Origin: Copromyces sp. CBS 386.78
Lineage: Eukaryota; Ascomycota; Sordariomycetes; Sordariales; Sordariaceae
Length of the DNA: 64,000 bases
Assembly (NCBI GenBank): GCA_030685235.1
Contig: MU839088.1
Coordinates: 62,001-126,000 of the forward strand
Direction of reading: 5' to 3'
In this document: positions 11,154 through 22,501 of the stretch, one piece after another
How the letters are laid out: the number at the start of each line of letters is the position of its first letter
Position numbering within the stretch: the first letter of the stretch is position 1
Notes under the pieces: generated by a model
What the model was told of the DNA's origin: nothing
Databases searched by the model: none
The model's input: the letters and a program-made list of their open reading frames with translations, nothing else
Program-made: the position numbers and the translations under genes

Positions 11154-13224
11154 TTTCCACCTGGCAGATTTTTTACTGTCATACCTTAAAATCCGTTTGC
11201 ACCCCGCAACCCCGTAACCTCACGTTGATATCCTCGCTTTCGCGCTCTTACTATACCTACAACTTGCAACCTCGTATATTGTCCTAGTCGCAGACAATCT
11301 TGCCCTTACTTTTATACTATTCTAATCCGTCTAATTATTATTTATTACGATGTTGAAATAGCTAGCTACGAACTTTTTCTATATAAAATATTCGTCGGTA
11401 AAATGTACGCGCTATTGAATACGTTAAAGGAATTCGACGATAATATAATGAATATTGAATTTACTTATTGGCTGATTAATAATATTTATTAATCCTAGTC
11501 CGACGATATTATTGCTACTCTATAGTAGTTAAAGTAGAAGCGAACTAACGTTAATGTAATTGTAAGATTTTGTATACGATTTATTTAGATTTTATTTAAT
11601 CGAGACTAATTTTATTTAAAGGTTGTATACCGTCTTTAATAAAGGAAGGTCGTTTATACCGGCGGAGTAAAGACTTTAACCCGGCTACGCCTAGATACTA
11701 CGGCCTATAATATGGTTATACTCTATTATATACTCTATATTAATAAGTTTAATACTAAGGGTAATTATACGAAATGCGCTAGTAAGCGTAGTAATAGCCT
11801 TTTAAATTATTACTTCCTACTAAGTTTAAATAACTTCGGCGGCGTATATATTAATTATATTTACTATAGACGTAGTAAAGACTATACGTATTGTAAAGGT
11901 ACGTTATAATTATATCAATATATATTAATAATACGTTTTAATAACAGTTTAGCGGTTTAAGATCGCGAGAAGGAGGAGTTGGGAAAGGAAATTAGGGAGT
12001 AGAAGGGTGTTACCGACAATTAGTTGAAGGTTATATCGAATAACCAATTTCGTTAAATTATAATAGTTGCGAATAAGGAGCTGGTTAGGCGTAATTAGGA
12101 AATACGGTTAGGGTTTATAAGGTTAGTAGTAGTAAAAGTAGCATTGGTTTTTTCTTTTTTAATTTATATTAATTATTTTTATACGTATTATATTGCTTTT
12201 TCTATTAACTTTGATATCTTTAAATGTAATTTAAATAATAAAAATACTAGTTTAAAGGAAATAAAAAAAGAAAAAAAAATATAATAATAATTGTATTTTT
12301 AACAATATATTTAATTATTTGTTCTAAGTAAATATTATATTATATAGTTTACTTCTATTAATGGAATTATTAAAATTATTTTAATTTTAAATATTAATAA
12401 TAATATATAAAATAAGATGATTATAGTATTATATATATAAATATAAAATTAAAGATATATTTTAACGTTAAATATTATCTTTTTAAAATATTTATCAATT
12501 TTATTTAATAAAAAAAGATATAAGTTATTTCTTTTTAAATTATTTTCTTTAATTATAAATATTATTTTAATATATTTACTATAATTATATAAAATGTATA
12601 ATATTAAATATAAATATATATTAATTAGTATTAATTTGTGTTCTTTAAAAAAAAAATGTAGAAAAATATTAGTTAAATAATAATTAAGAGCGGACGTTAT
12701 ATTTTATATTATAGTATTTTAATTTTAATAATATACTTTTACTATTTAACAATTAAAATTTATATTATTAATAATTATTAAGAATTAATTTAATTAGTCT
12801 TTATATATTAATTAATTTTTACTTTATTATAATTGGTATTAAACCTTTTTTAAATATTTTATTTAAATTTATATTATATTTATATAATTCAATATATTAG
12901 TTTAATATATTTATTAAAATACCTTTCTACTTTATTTTTTTTATTTTAGTATTTATAATAAGGTTTTTAAGATTGGAACTATAGTAATATAATTAAATAT
13001 TCTAATTGTAATAATGTAAATTAATATTTAATTTACTTATAAATAGTAAATATTTAATATTTTAATCTTTTTTAAAAAAGTTTTAATAAAATATTAAATA
13101 TTTTTAAAAAGGTTATATTATACTAGAGAAATTCTAGTCGTACGGGGATAAAATTCTATTTATATAAGGATTTACTTTTGTTTAAGTATAATTCTATAAA
13201 CCCGTAGTATATAATATTAAAAGT

Positions 13225-13312
13225 AGTATTAAATAATTTATAATATTTTAATAGAATTTTTAAAGTAAGTATCGACTTTATAGCCTTATATATTATTTAA
13301 ATATTCATTTTT
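13225..13312 (+). repeat. Direct repeat, copy 1
   Basis: About 88 bp beginning AGTATTAAAT and containing ACTTTATAGCCTTA, roughly 80% identical to 19596-19684. Weaker similarity extends about 90 bp upstream. The two copies bracket the coding remnants of the element. Confidence 0.6.
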
Positions 13313-14144
13313 GGAATTTCAAATTTAAAATTTATTTAATTATTTACTTATAATAATTTTATTACTTTAAGGTTTTCTTAAACAACTAAGTATATACGTA
13401 CTTTAAAAAATATCTTATTAAGTAGAGAAAAAGAATAAGAAAAAATATTATATACTTTTTTACTTTTATATAAAAAAATTATTATTTTAGTAAGATATTA
13501 AAGTTTATTTTTTCCTTCCCTATATAAATAGAGTTTTATCGCCGTGCTAATAACATTTTTTTTATAATATTTAAATTACTAAGTATTATATTATAAAAAT
13601 TATTATTTATACTATTTTCAATTATAAATCTTTTAAATTATTTTAATAAACTTAATATAATAAATTTAATTTTTAAGAGTTATAATCTTTTAATTTTTAT
13701 ATTTATTATAATTATTTTAAAATATAATATTAATATAAATTTTATAGATACTTAATATTTTTATTATGTTAAATTTTTATTTTCTAATTTTAGAAAATCT
13801 TTATATAAGTTTAATATTAAATAAAAAAATTCCTAATAGTAAATACTAGTTAATAAAATACGAATTTTTCTTTTTAAGTATTTTATATTTTTTTTTCTAT
13901 ACTACTCTTACTTTCTTTTATAATATTTTACTTTAATAATATTTACTACTCCTTTTTTACTACTATAATATTATTTGTTAAAAACGTTTATTTATATTAT
14001 TAAAAAAGAAATTTTTAAAATATAATATAAAAGAAAAATCTCTTTATAATAATTATTATTAGTATAATTATTTTTTATACGTCTTCTATATATAGACCTT
14101 CTTTAATAATATTTATCTTTACTCTCTTTTATTTCTTTATATCT

Positions 14145-14146
<2 letters not shown>

Positions 14147-14180
<34 letters not shown>
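14147..14180 (+). repeat. Poly-T tract of 34 bases
   Basis: An uninterrupted run of T directly before the integrase remnant (equivalently poly-A on the minus strand). It may be a replication-slippage tract or the tail of a minus-strand retroposed copy. Confidence 0.9.
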
Positions 14181-14181
<1 letters not shown>

Positions 14182-14380
14182 TAAAACACTTCACCTAAAT
14201 TATATTTATTAGTTCTCCTCTATCGTCACTACCTCGTTTATTTTCTATAACTATTCTACTTCACTCTTCTTTACTTTTCTCTTCGTTTACCTATTTATAC
14301 TATTAATTTATTTTTTTCGCAAATACTTTACTTCAATTACTCCTATTATTCTTCTTCCTTACTTTACTTCTATTATACCC

Positions 14381-15990
14381 GTTGTATTTTAGAATTTCGA
14401 GGACTACTTCGATTGGATTATAGATTTTTATACGAAGAAAACGCTAATTAATTTTATCTTCCGTAAATTAGTTACCGATTATAATATTAAAATTATTTAC
14501 AATATATTTAACGTTTTCCTTCGCTAATATAATATTCTATATAATTAATAACGTATTTAATTAACCGAAGTATTAAAGAATAAAGTAGAAAATTTATTCT
14601 TTTAAATAATACTAATAGAAAAATAAACGTTAGAGATTTTTATAAAAGAAGGATTTACTATTATTAAAGCCGGCTTATATAAAATCCGGTATAATTTTAG
14701 TCTCTATAAATAATTTAATTTAAATAAATTCGAAAGTCGTTTAAATATAATTAAAGCGATATAAATATTATTAGAAAGCAACGACGGCGAAGAGTCTTTG
14801 CGGAATTTTAGTAGACGGGAATTATATTATTATAATTATTAATATTTTTATATCTATATCCCCTATACGCCCCTATTTAAAATATTCCGGGAAATATATT
14901 TTTAATATATTTAATAATATTTAAAATTCGTTAAGAAGAAATAAGGTAGATAGATAATTCCCGGACCGAATTATATATAGTATATCGACGGCTATTATAA
15001 ATTATAGAACTTTAGGATTAAAATTTACGCCGCTATTAATACGTATTCCCGCTTCGTCTTTTAGGTCTATATTAGGGTTTTTACGTTAATATAACGGTCC
15101 GTCTTTAAATAATAGGTCGTAATTATTAAATAAATAAAGAAATTATTTATAATAGTACGATTTAATAGAGGTAAGGAGGTTATTCTATTTGTAGGATATT
15201 ATTAATAGTTATTAAAAGGTTTATAATCGATATATCGATTAAAACTACGTTAGGTCGCGTATAATTATATTAAAATAGTAGAATATAATAAAGATAGGAA
15301 TAAAAACGCTAAGCGGGCTATTAGAGAGGGCGAAGGTAAATAGCCAGTTTAAAGTAATAATAAAGAACTTCTACTATATTATTATTAATTATTTTTAAAG
15401 AATATTAATAATTAACGGATTAAAAATTAGTAGAGCCGGCTTTATAATTCGAAAACTTTATAATAAATAGTAAATTAACTTTAATCGTCTATAAATTAGT
15501 TTAATTTAATAATTTTTAGGAATATTTCGTAGAATTAGCCGAAAGCTGCGATATAAATGTAATAAATATCCTTAACCGGATTATACTACTCTATACCTTT
15601 ATAATGGATGTTTAGAAGGACGTCCTCAAATTTGTAAAAATATAGAATATATATATAATTCGTATATAGAAAGGTAAATAATATATTTATTTGGGGAAAC
15701 TTTTATATTTTTATAATTAGCCTAATTTAAAGAAAGTAATTAATTATACGTATAATATCGATTGGGACCGCTAGTAAATTTTGAAGATTATAGTAGATGT
15801 AAATAATTTCGATTTAAATAAGTATTTACTTATTAAAATATATATTATTTGCGAGAATATTATATGTAAATTCAGATTTTACACTCCTAACGAACGAGGT
15901 AAATTATGTTAATAAGAATATAAGTTTCTACGCCGGCGGCTTTATACGAAGTGGGCGGAAGAAGATCTTCTAATTTTAATATTAATTAAT
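14381..15990 (+). pseudogene. RIP-inactivated DDE integrase (rve-like core) of the 10.7-kb element
   Basis: One frame from about 14393 to 15500 reads through only TAA/TAG stops, as expected if CAA, CAG and TGG were mutated. It contains PGPNYI, then YIDGYYKL with the first catalytic Asp at 14987-14989, IYAAINTYSRFVF, and RFNRGKE, where the second Asp has become Asn (15164-15166). NNQRIKN follows, where the catalytic Glu has become Lys (15422-15424). The order matches the integrase-core proteins common in fungi and animals (DGHxKL, IDAYSR, SDxGxE, NQRIExWW). The C-terminal region continues from about 15517 in a shifted frame (EYFVELAES, then RIILLYTF), so an indel or intron lies near 15490. Active integrase would insert the element and create the short duplication. 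Confidence 0.75.
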
Positions 15991-16398
15991 AAATTAAAGG
16001 GGGGTTTACTATATTTATAATAAAGGTTAGAATTAGATGGGATTAATTTCTAAATTATTAAGGATATATTTAATAAATTAGATAATGAAGTAGATATAGA
16101 CTTTTATAAGTAGGATAAGGAGGAAAATACTAATATAAATGATAAATAAAGCGTTTTATACGCTAGTAAAAGAAATAATAGTAGGATATATATATAGAAA
16201 ATATATAATTCAATTTAATTGTATACGAATAAAAGGTTTTATATACGTTACTTCTAATTTTATTATATTATACTTATATTTTATAAAAATATAAATATTT
16301 ATATTATATTTATATATCCTTTTTATAATAGAGTTTTACTGTATTCCCTTATATTCTCTTTATAATGCTACGTCTTCCTTTATATAAGTTAAATTATT

Positions 16399-17994
16399 AG
16401 TAATAATATCCCGGTCCTAATAATTTGGATTACTAGATATTATCGGCTATATATTAACCTCGTTATTTAAATTATAATATAATTTTAGTTTAGGTTAAAT
16501 TAATCGACGATAATAAAATTTATAAAACTACTTCTATATTAATTATGTAAATAGCCCCGACTATAGTAGTATTGTCTAGTTCTTAAATAATTCCGATTAA
16601 CCGACCTTATTTTCTAATTGTAGTACTTAATATATTTATTTTAATCGGCCCTACCCCTACCCGTAAAAAGTTTATTAGTTTAATTAAATTTATTGCCAGT
16701 ATTATTAAAATAAAGGAAGAGAGCGTAAATTTTATAAAGAAAATTCTTGTAATAGAAGTAATTATAATCCGGTAGTACTTTATTAACTATAAATTAATTT
16801 GGAAGGAAGGGATTAAAATTCCTTATATCCTAATAATGGATTTTATATATTCTTTTAGGAATTTCGACCTACCGAAGAACTTTATACTATTTAACCTTAA
16901 AGAATTTATTTACTATATTTTAGAGTACGAAATTGTTAATTTTCTTTAAATTAAATTTAATCTATACGAAAAGCTTTCTAAATTTAAGATTATAATTTAA
17001 ATTAATATTATTAAAAAGAATTATACTCCGTATTTTATTAAAATTTATTTTAGTATAAATTAGAAATTATTTTTCTATAATTTAATAACCTTTATATCGA
17101 AGAACTTTAACCGAATTATAATATAGAATAATGCCGGTAAAATTTATAAAATTAATTTCGTATAGGAGAGGCGTATTGAACGTTTAAATACTAATGAGGA
17201 AGTGGAAGTAGTACGCTTAAAGAAGAAAAAACGTATATATTAAGCCTAATTTGTAAGAGCTTATATTATAAAGCGTTCTATAATAGTATCTTCTAATATA
17301 AGACTGAATTTCGAACGTAATTTACCTTTAAATTCGAACGACGAACTATTTATATTAGATAATAATCCTTTTTCCGTAGCGTTATTATCCGTACAACGTA
17401 AAATAGGCGTAATTAAAACGGAGTTTAAAGATTTATCCGTATTTAATTTATCTGTCTATAAGATAAGCGTAATTAAAATAGAATTTAAAGACCCCTCTGC
17501 GTTTAGTTCATTTGTTTATAAAATAGGCGTAATTAAAATAGAACCCGAAGACCCTTCCGCATCTAGTTTATCCGTCCGTAAAATAGGTATAATTAAAATA
17601 GAATTTAGTACCCCTACTGCTACCGTCTTATTTATCTACAAAATAGGCGTAATTAAAATAGAGCCTAATAACGAAGAGTAAAATCTGTTTACTAATAATA
17701 TTAACCCGTTTATTAATAAGTATAATATATTTTATAGGATAAGTAATTTAATAAAGGACTTTTAAAATTTAAAAGTTGAAAATTATAAAAGAATATAAGA
17801 AATAATATATTTTATAGAGGATTAAACTATTTCGCAGCTAGATTAAGTTAATTTATAGTAGGACTAAGTTTTTATATTGTAGAATATATTGGATTATAAA
17901 AATATTCGTATTCGTTCGAATAAGGTTGTAAAGGGGAAGGGTAAAGTATTTATTACGGGAGGTATATCGATTCGGAAGACGAAGAAATTTTAAT
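16399..17994 (+). pseudogene. Second element-encoded protein, RIP-damaged, with C-terminal repeats
   Basis: A frame with few stops runs from about 16400 to 17230; recognisable stretches include LIWKEGIKIPYI, FDLPKNFILFNLKE and ERRIERLNTNEE, followed by a KKKKR basic patch. A second frame from about 17300 carries a five-unit repeat and ends near 17994 after a basic segment (GKGKVFITGG). An intron or indel must join the two parts. I do not recognise the family. Its position directly after the integrase in the same orientation suggests that both belong to the element. The basic patches suggest a nuclear protein. Confidence 0.5.
17400..17680 (+). repeat. Five 60-bp coding repeats, each encoding a psi-K-x-E motif
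   Basis: Units start at 17400, 17460, 17520, 17580 and 17640 (the last is partial) with an exact 60-bp period. Each encodes a 20-residue block beginning K-I-(G/S)-(V/I)-I-K-(I/T)-E, often followed by acidic residues and a proline- or serine-rich tail. I-K-x-E is the SUMO-acceptor consensus. All five units remain open in one frame although surrounding DNA is RIP-mutated. Confidence 0.85.
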
Positions 17995-18189
17995 ATATAT
18001 ATTTTTACTTATATAAATAGTTAGTAATATGCAATATTAAAGAGTCCTTTTATATAATAATTTCACTTTATATTTTATTTATTATAATTATAATATTTTA
18101 AAAATATTAAATTTATTATTTAATAACTTTATAATAGTGAGTTTTTACCCTTTAAAAACTTTTTTTCTAACGTTAGTCTTATAATTATT

Positions 18190-18629
18190 AAACTTCGAAA
18201 CCGATAGAGAATATTATTATAAAATATAATATAGCTTATTATAAATGCGTTGTTATTGACGGCGTTTACTATACTATATTTATTAACTAACGTATATTAT
18301 AGATAGTTTATTTGCTCGAAATCCCTATATATTTGTTATTTAATATACTTAAGACGTATTTTGAGTTCGTTGCATTCGAGAGCGGAGTTTAGAATAGGTA
18401 TCCCGACTTAGTTTATAATATCTACAATTATAAATTATTGGAGTGGATCGAGAATAATACCTTTTAGGACGGTCGTTCTATATTTAACTTAATTTCTTTT
18501 CTTGAAGATAAACTGTTATTTCTTAAAAATATTATAGTAGCTATACTGAAGCCTCCGCTTCTTGTTCGTATAAGGCGTATAATCGAGAGACTATATATTA
18601 TAAATATAGTAAAGATAGTTTATATTTGA
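18190..18629 (+). pseudogene. Third coding remnant of the 10.7-kb element
   Basis: A frame with only a few TAA/TAG interruptions runs to a stop at 18627-18629. Readable segments include CVVIDGVYYTIF, LEIPIYLLFN, KLLEWIENN and NLISFLEDKLLFLKN, ending in a run of basic and hydrophobic residues. The density of open codons is far above that of neighbouring DNA, so it was probably coding. I do not recognise the family, and its start is unclear. Confidence 0.4.
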
Positions 18630-18800
18630 TAAGGGCTTAGTAGAAGAAATAGTAGTAGATTGGAATTTAATAAGGGAGATATATATATAAAATAATATTT
18701 CCTTGGGCGGAGTTTATTTATACTTACGGAAGATACTAAAATACTATTTTGCCCAAGTTAAGAGATTTTATACTTATTTTTATTTTATTCTTTTTTAAAT

Positions 18801-19030
18801 TTTTATTTTTATTTTTATTTTTATTTTTATTTTTATTTTTATTTTTGTTTTCATTTTTATTATTATTATTATTATCTATTAATTATTATATTTATATTTA
18901 GTCTTCCTTCATTTCTTTATATTTAATTTCACTTTTTTTCTTTCCTTTTCCTTTTATTTTTATTTTTATTTTTATTTATATTTATATTTATATTTATATT
19001 TTTATTTTTTATTTTTATTTTATTTTTTAT
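18801..19030 (+). repeat. (TTTTTA)n and related low-complexity tracts
   Basis: Two runs of the hexamer TTTTTA (about 18801-18878 and 18947-19030) with ATT and TTTATA variants, separated by T-rich DNA. They follow the last coding remnant. Confidence 0.85.
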
Positions 19031-19434
19031 ATTTCAAATAACCGCTAATTCTTTCTAATTATCTTAATATTATTTTTTATTCTTAAAGTTAAATTTTTAG
19101 TAAAGAAAAAAACTTAATCGTTTTCGTTATTTAAAAGGTGTTAAAAAGTTATTAAAGTATTAAAGAAAGTTAAGGTAATTTTAAATTCCCGGTAAGCGAA
19201 AAAAAAAAGGCGCTAAAAATTTAGAAAGAAAATCAAATAGGTAAAATTAAATTAATAAAAACGCAATCTTTTATTTTAAATTTATATTATATAAAAATAT
19301 AAGTTTATTTTAAAAAGATATATATTAAAGATATTTTATTTTATTTCTGCTTTCTTTATATTTTTCCTTTTAATTAATTATTTTAATTTTTTTTTTAAAA
19401 TAAAAATTTTTCTATCTTTACTATTAGAATTATA

Positions 19435-19496
19435 TTTCACTTTTCTATTATTTGAAACTTTTTAATTAATTAATTAAAAATGATAGAAAAGTGAAA
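19435..19496. repeat. 62-bp hairpin with perfect 14-bp arms
   Basis: TTTCACTTTTCTAT (19435-19448) pairs perfectly with ATAGAAAAGTGAAA (19483-19496); the loop contains ATTAATTAATTAA. It may be a micro-inverted-repeat insertion or a structured 3' element. Confidence 0.6.
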
Positions 19497-19595
19497 TCCT
19501 ATTTACACGTAATAAAATTTCTATTTATTTATAGTCCGCTTTTACCTTTTTCTAATTATAATTTAATTGGATTTGAAAATATAAAATTAAAAAAT

Positions 19596-19684
19596 AGTAT
19601 TAAATTATTTATTAAATTTTAATAAACCTTTTAAAATAAGTATTAACTTTATAGCCTTAAATATTATTTAAATCCTACTTTTCT
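19596..19684 (+). repeat. Direct repeat, copy 2
   Basis: Matches 13225-13312 in the same orientation, 6.37 kb downstream. The pair could be ends of a nested insertion or a repeated subterminal block of the element. Confidence 0.6.
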
Positions 19685-21774
19685 AAACCTTATAACTTTT
19701 ATTTTTCTTATTTCTTTTAATTTATATTAATTTTACTTCTTTAATATTTTCAAAGGTATTAAATATATATAGCTTTTAAAAAGGTAACATACAATCAAGA
19801 AAAAATAAATAAAAATTTAAAATACTTATTACTTTTTATAAACTTTTTTTAATATTTTTAAAGGATATTAAAAGCTTTTTTTTACTACGTATAAAGAAAA
19901 TTACTCTTTAATAATTATAATAATAAAGATATATTAACTATTAATTTTTAATAAAAATATTATTATAAGGCGAAATATTATTAGAAGTAGGGTAAAATAT
20001 ATATTATTATACGAAGGAGAGGAAGAGAGGATATATATAGAAGATACTTTATATAGGTAAGAGCCCTAAAAAGCTAGTTTATATATATATATAACCTTAT
20101 ACGTAACTATATTATAATTCTAAATATAATACATTTAAAGAATTAATATAGGGAAGGTATATTATAAGCTAAACTTATAGTAAATATATTTTATTATAAA
20201 TAATTATTATTTATAACGAGCTTAAAAGTTATAAAATAATAAAATAATTAAGAAAAGAAAAATTTATTAATAGCGAGTATATAAAGATAATTTTAATCCT
20301 CAAACTTAATAATAATATTATAAACAATATCAATATATATATATATATATATATAATTTATAAAGAAGAAAGATTAAACAAGACATTTAATTAATATTAT
20401 AATAAATAAGTATTAAAAAAATTTTAAACTTATTAATAAAAAGTATACAATTATTATTTTAATTTGGAAATTAAATAACGAAGTTTGAAAAGGTTGAAAT
20501 ATATATATATATATATATAATTTATAAAATTACTATTAAACAAAAAAGTAAATTAATATTATAATTAATTATTATATTTAATTTATAAAATTTATTAAAT
20601 ATAAAAAAGTTTATATATAACTATAAAAGCTAATTAGTCTTTAAAAAAAATATATAATTACTAATTTATTTTATTTTATAAATACGAATGGAAATTTTAT
20701 AATATTTATTAATTTTTTAAATATATAATTGAAAAGTTTTATAAGACTTTTTTTTTTTAAAGAATGCATCGCAAAATAATATTAAGAAATAAAAATCTAC
20801 GCTTTACTAACTTATAACTTCCCTACTAACTATATAACTTCTAGGACTAATTTATATCGCTATATTCTTTTAATTTTAATTTATTTACGTATTTCTATTT
20901 AGTCTATTCCAAAATACGAATAGAAGTAACCCGCGCTACCTCTAGCGTTAATAAAGTAATTTCCCTATTCTTTCCCGTCGTTCGTAATATATAATCTTCA
21001 AATTATTAATATAGTATCTTTATAGTATATTATAAATATTTACTCTTATAAATAAAGTACGCTATATTTTAATATAATATATAATAGTAGAAATAAGTTC
21101 CGTTAAATACGTCCGAACTACTACCGATATAAACTTCAAAAGGGCCGATATTATAAAATTGTCTATACTTAGAATAATCGATTCGGATATTTTTAGTAAA
21201 GAGGTAATAGGTAATGCTAATAAAGTATTCGCGGCGGTTAAAAGTCGGTACCCAAAAATTAATTTTATAGTCGAATTAATAGGGTTTAAAGTTGGTAGGC
21301 CGAACTAAAGCCTAATTAATAAATTCGTATAAAATACGTCCTAATTAAATGAAGTTTAAACAAATTAAATATAAAATACTTATTTCCCGTTTATTAAATG
21401 GGTAACGTCTACGATTTTATATTTGTATAATATTTTAATTACGTATTTAATACGTTTTAATTCGTTGTCCTTATATTCGGCTTATATCGCTTTAACGCTA
21501 TTGAGCGAGGTATTATTCTATATGAAGTCGGCGGGTTTGAATAATATAGTTGCTACTAATAATAGCGATGAATAATGTGGTTAGGATAAGGTAGGAACGA
21601 GTAATAGTAAAGATTGGCGGACTTATAGCGACGGACGTATAAGTATATAGAGGCGTTATCGATATAGAGGTAAGAGCGAGGTAAGGTAACGTACGAATAC
21701 GAGAGGGTGTAAACGGTTTTATTGTGCGACTTCGGGGTAGTTATACAACTTAGTAGCTAGTGCCAAGTGTTTGG

Positions 21775-21811
21775 GTGGGGTAGAATACAGTTGAACATAT
21801 GAACCTCCGTA
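21775..21811 (-). repeat. Right 37-bp terminal inverted repeat
   Basis: Perfect inverted copy of the left end. It shows no RIP-type substitution, although the sequence some 60 bp inward is heavily mutated. Confidence 0.92.
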
Positions 21812-21817
21812 CAAGCT
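21812..21817. repeat. Right copy of 6-bp target-site duplication
   Basis: CAAGCT in the same orientation as 11111-11116, directly abutting the right TIR. Confidence 0.75.
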
Positions 21818-22501
21818 CCAATCGATGTCGGGTCGTCCGCGCTTCTTTGCGATTAGCGATTGGAAATTTTGCCGGCCGGTCGGGTGCGTAAGTGGGTCCA
21901 TTGATGGGCGAGGTGGGGTTTGGCAGGTGGTGGCCCTGTGGTGCCGGACCGGTGAAGGTAAGGTGTGAGCTGAGAGCTCACCGAGAAAGCCCAAACTCCC
22001 TCCAGAGGGGGCCCAAGGTCTGACGCGTGAGATGGATATCTATCAAAATTTCAAACCCAGTGATACCAAAGAGACCTTTACGGCACGGCGCACTGACGGA
22101 GATGCAATCATAATAGCCTTTACATATACTGTCCAGGACGGGTTTCAAAGAAGGCGACCGTTCATAGCATTTCGGCCGTGAGCTTGCCCGTCACTCCAAC
22201 ACTCTGTGCAAGTTTATCTTACCTTGCTGTCACAGGGCAGCTCAGCGATAACGCCAGCGTCGCGCTGATAGCGGTAGAGATAAGGCGTGTTTAATTGACT
22301 CCCCGTTCGCAGACAAGCCCGGAAGTCTCGATTCCGCGACCCGGACTCAGCCCTAAACCACATCCCGGCTTTCTCGGTACTTTCGGATACCTATCGGAGC
22401 TAGTCAGCATCCCCTCAGCGCACCTTCAACGGCAAGCCCTTGCACTCTCTCACCTTTGACATCACCCTCATCGTCGTCCACTAACACATCCAATCGCACA
22501 G
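21818..22501 (+). promoter_or_regulatory. Upstream region of the alanine aminotransferase gene
   Basis: About 680 bp of normal composition between the element and the first ATG. C-rich and pyrimidine-rich tracts close to 22430-22490 are typical of fungal promoters and transcription starts. No specific factor site could be assigned. Confidence 0.45.

Larger units (their letters stand above)
11117..21811 (+). mobile_element. 10.7-kb RIP-mutated integrase element with 37-bp TIRs and 6-bp target duplication
   Basis: The ends are perfect 37-bp inverted repeats (11117-11153 and 21775-21811) starting TACGGAGGTTCATATG. CAAGCT flanks both sides (11111-11116 and 21812-21817). The roughly 10.4-kb interior is AT-rich with depleted CpA/TpG and retained CpG, typical of RIP. 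Despite this, coding remnants can be read on the plus strand: a DDE integrase (14381-15990), a second protein (16399-17994) with a five-unit 20-residue repeat, and a third frame (18190-18629). Retroviral-type integrases leave 4-6 bp duplications, which fits. Polintons/Mavericks also have inverted termini and 6-bp duplications, but are larger and, as I recall, begin AG. No reverse transcriptase, protein-primed polymerase or tyrosine recombinase was recognised, though RIP may hide them. Confidence 0.85.

Noticed and set aside
11712..11909. Open frame of 65 codons in the 10.7-kb element
   Set aside because: Composition is typical RIP DNA and the short length is expected by chance in AT-rich, stop-poor phases; no family resemblance.
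17400..17680. CRISPR array
   Set aside because: Period is exact with no unique spacers, the units are coding, and the organism is a eukaryote.
13225..19684. LTR retrotransposon
   Set aside because: The direct repeats lack TG...CA ends and no gag, reverse transcriptase or RNase H motif could be read between them; RIP damage leaves some doubt.
11117..21811. Starship-type giant element
   Set aside because: No DUF3435 tyrosine recombinase was recognised, the element is bounded by perfect TIRs and a 6-bp duplication, and the visible recombinase is a DDE integrase.
21719..21994. Minus-strand frame of 91 codons crossing the right TIR
   Set aside because: It spans the element-flank junction and has no recognisable domain, so it is most likely fortuitous.
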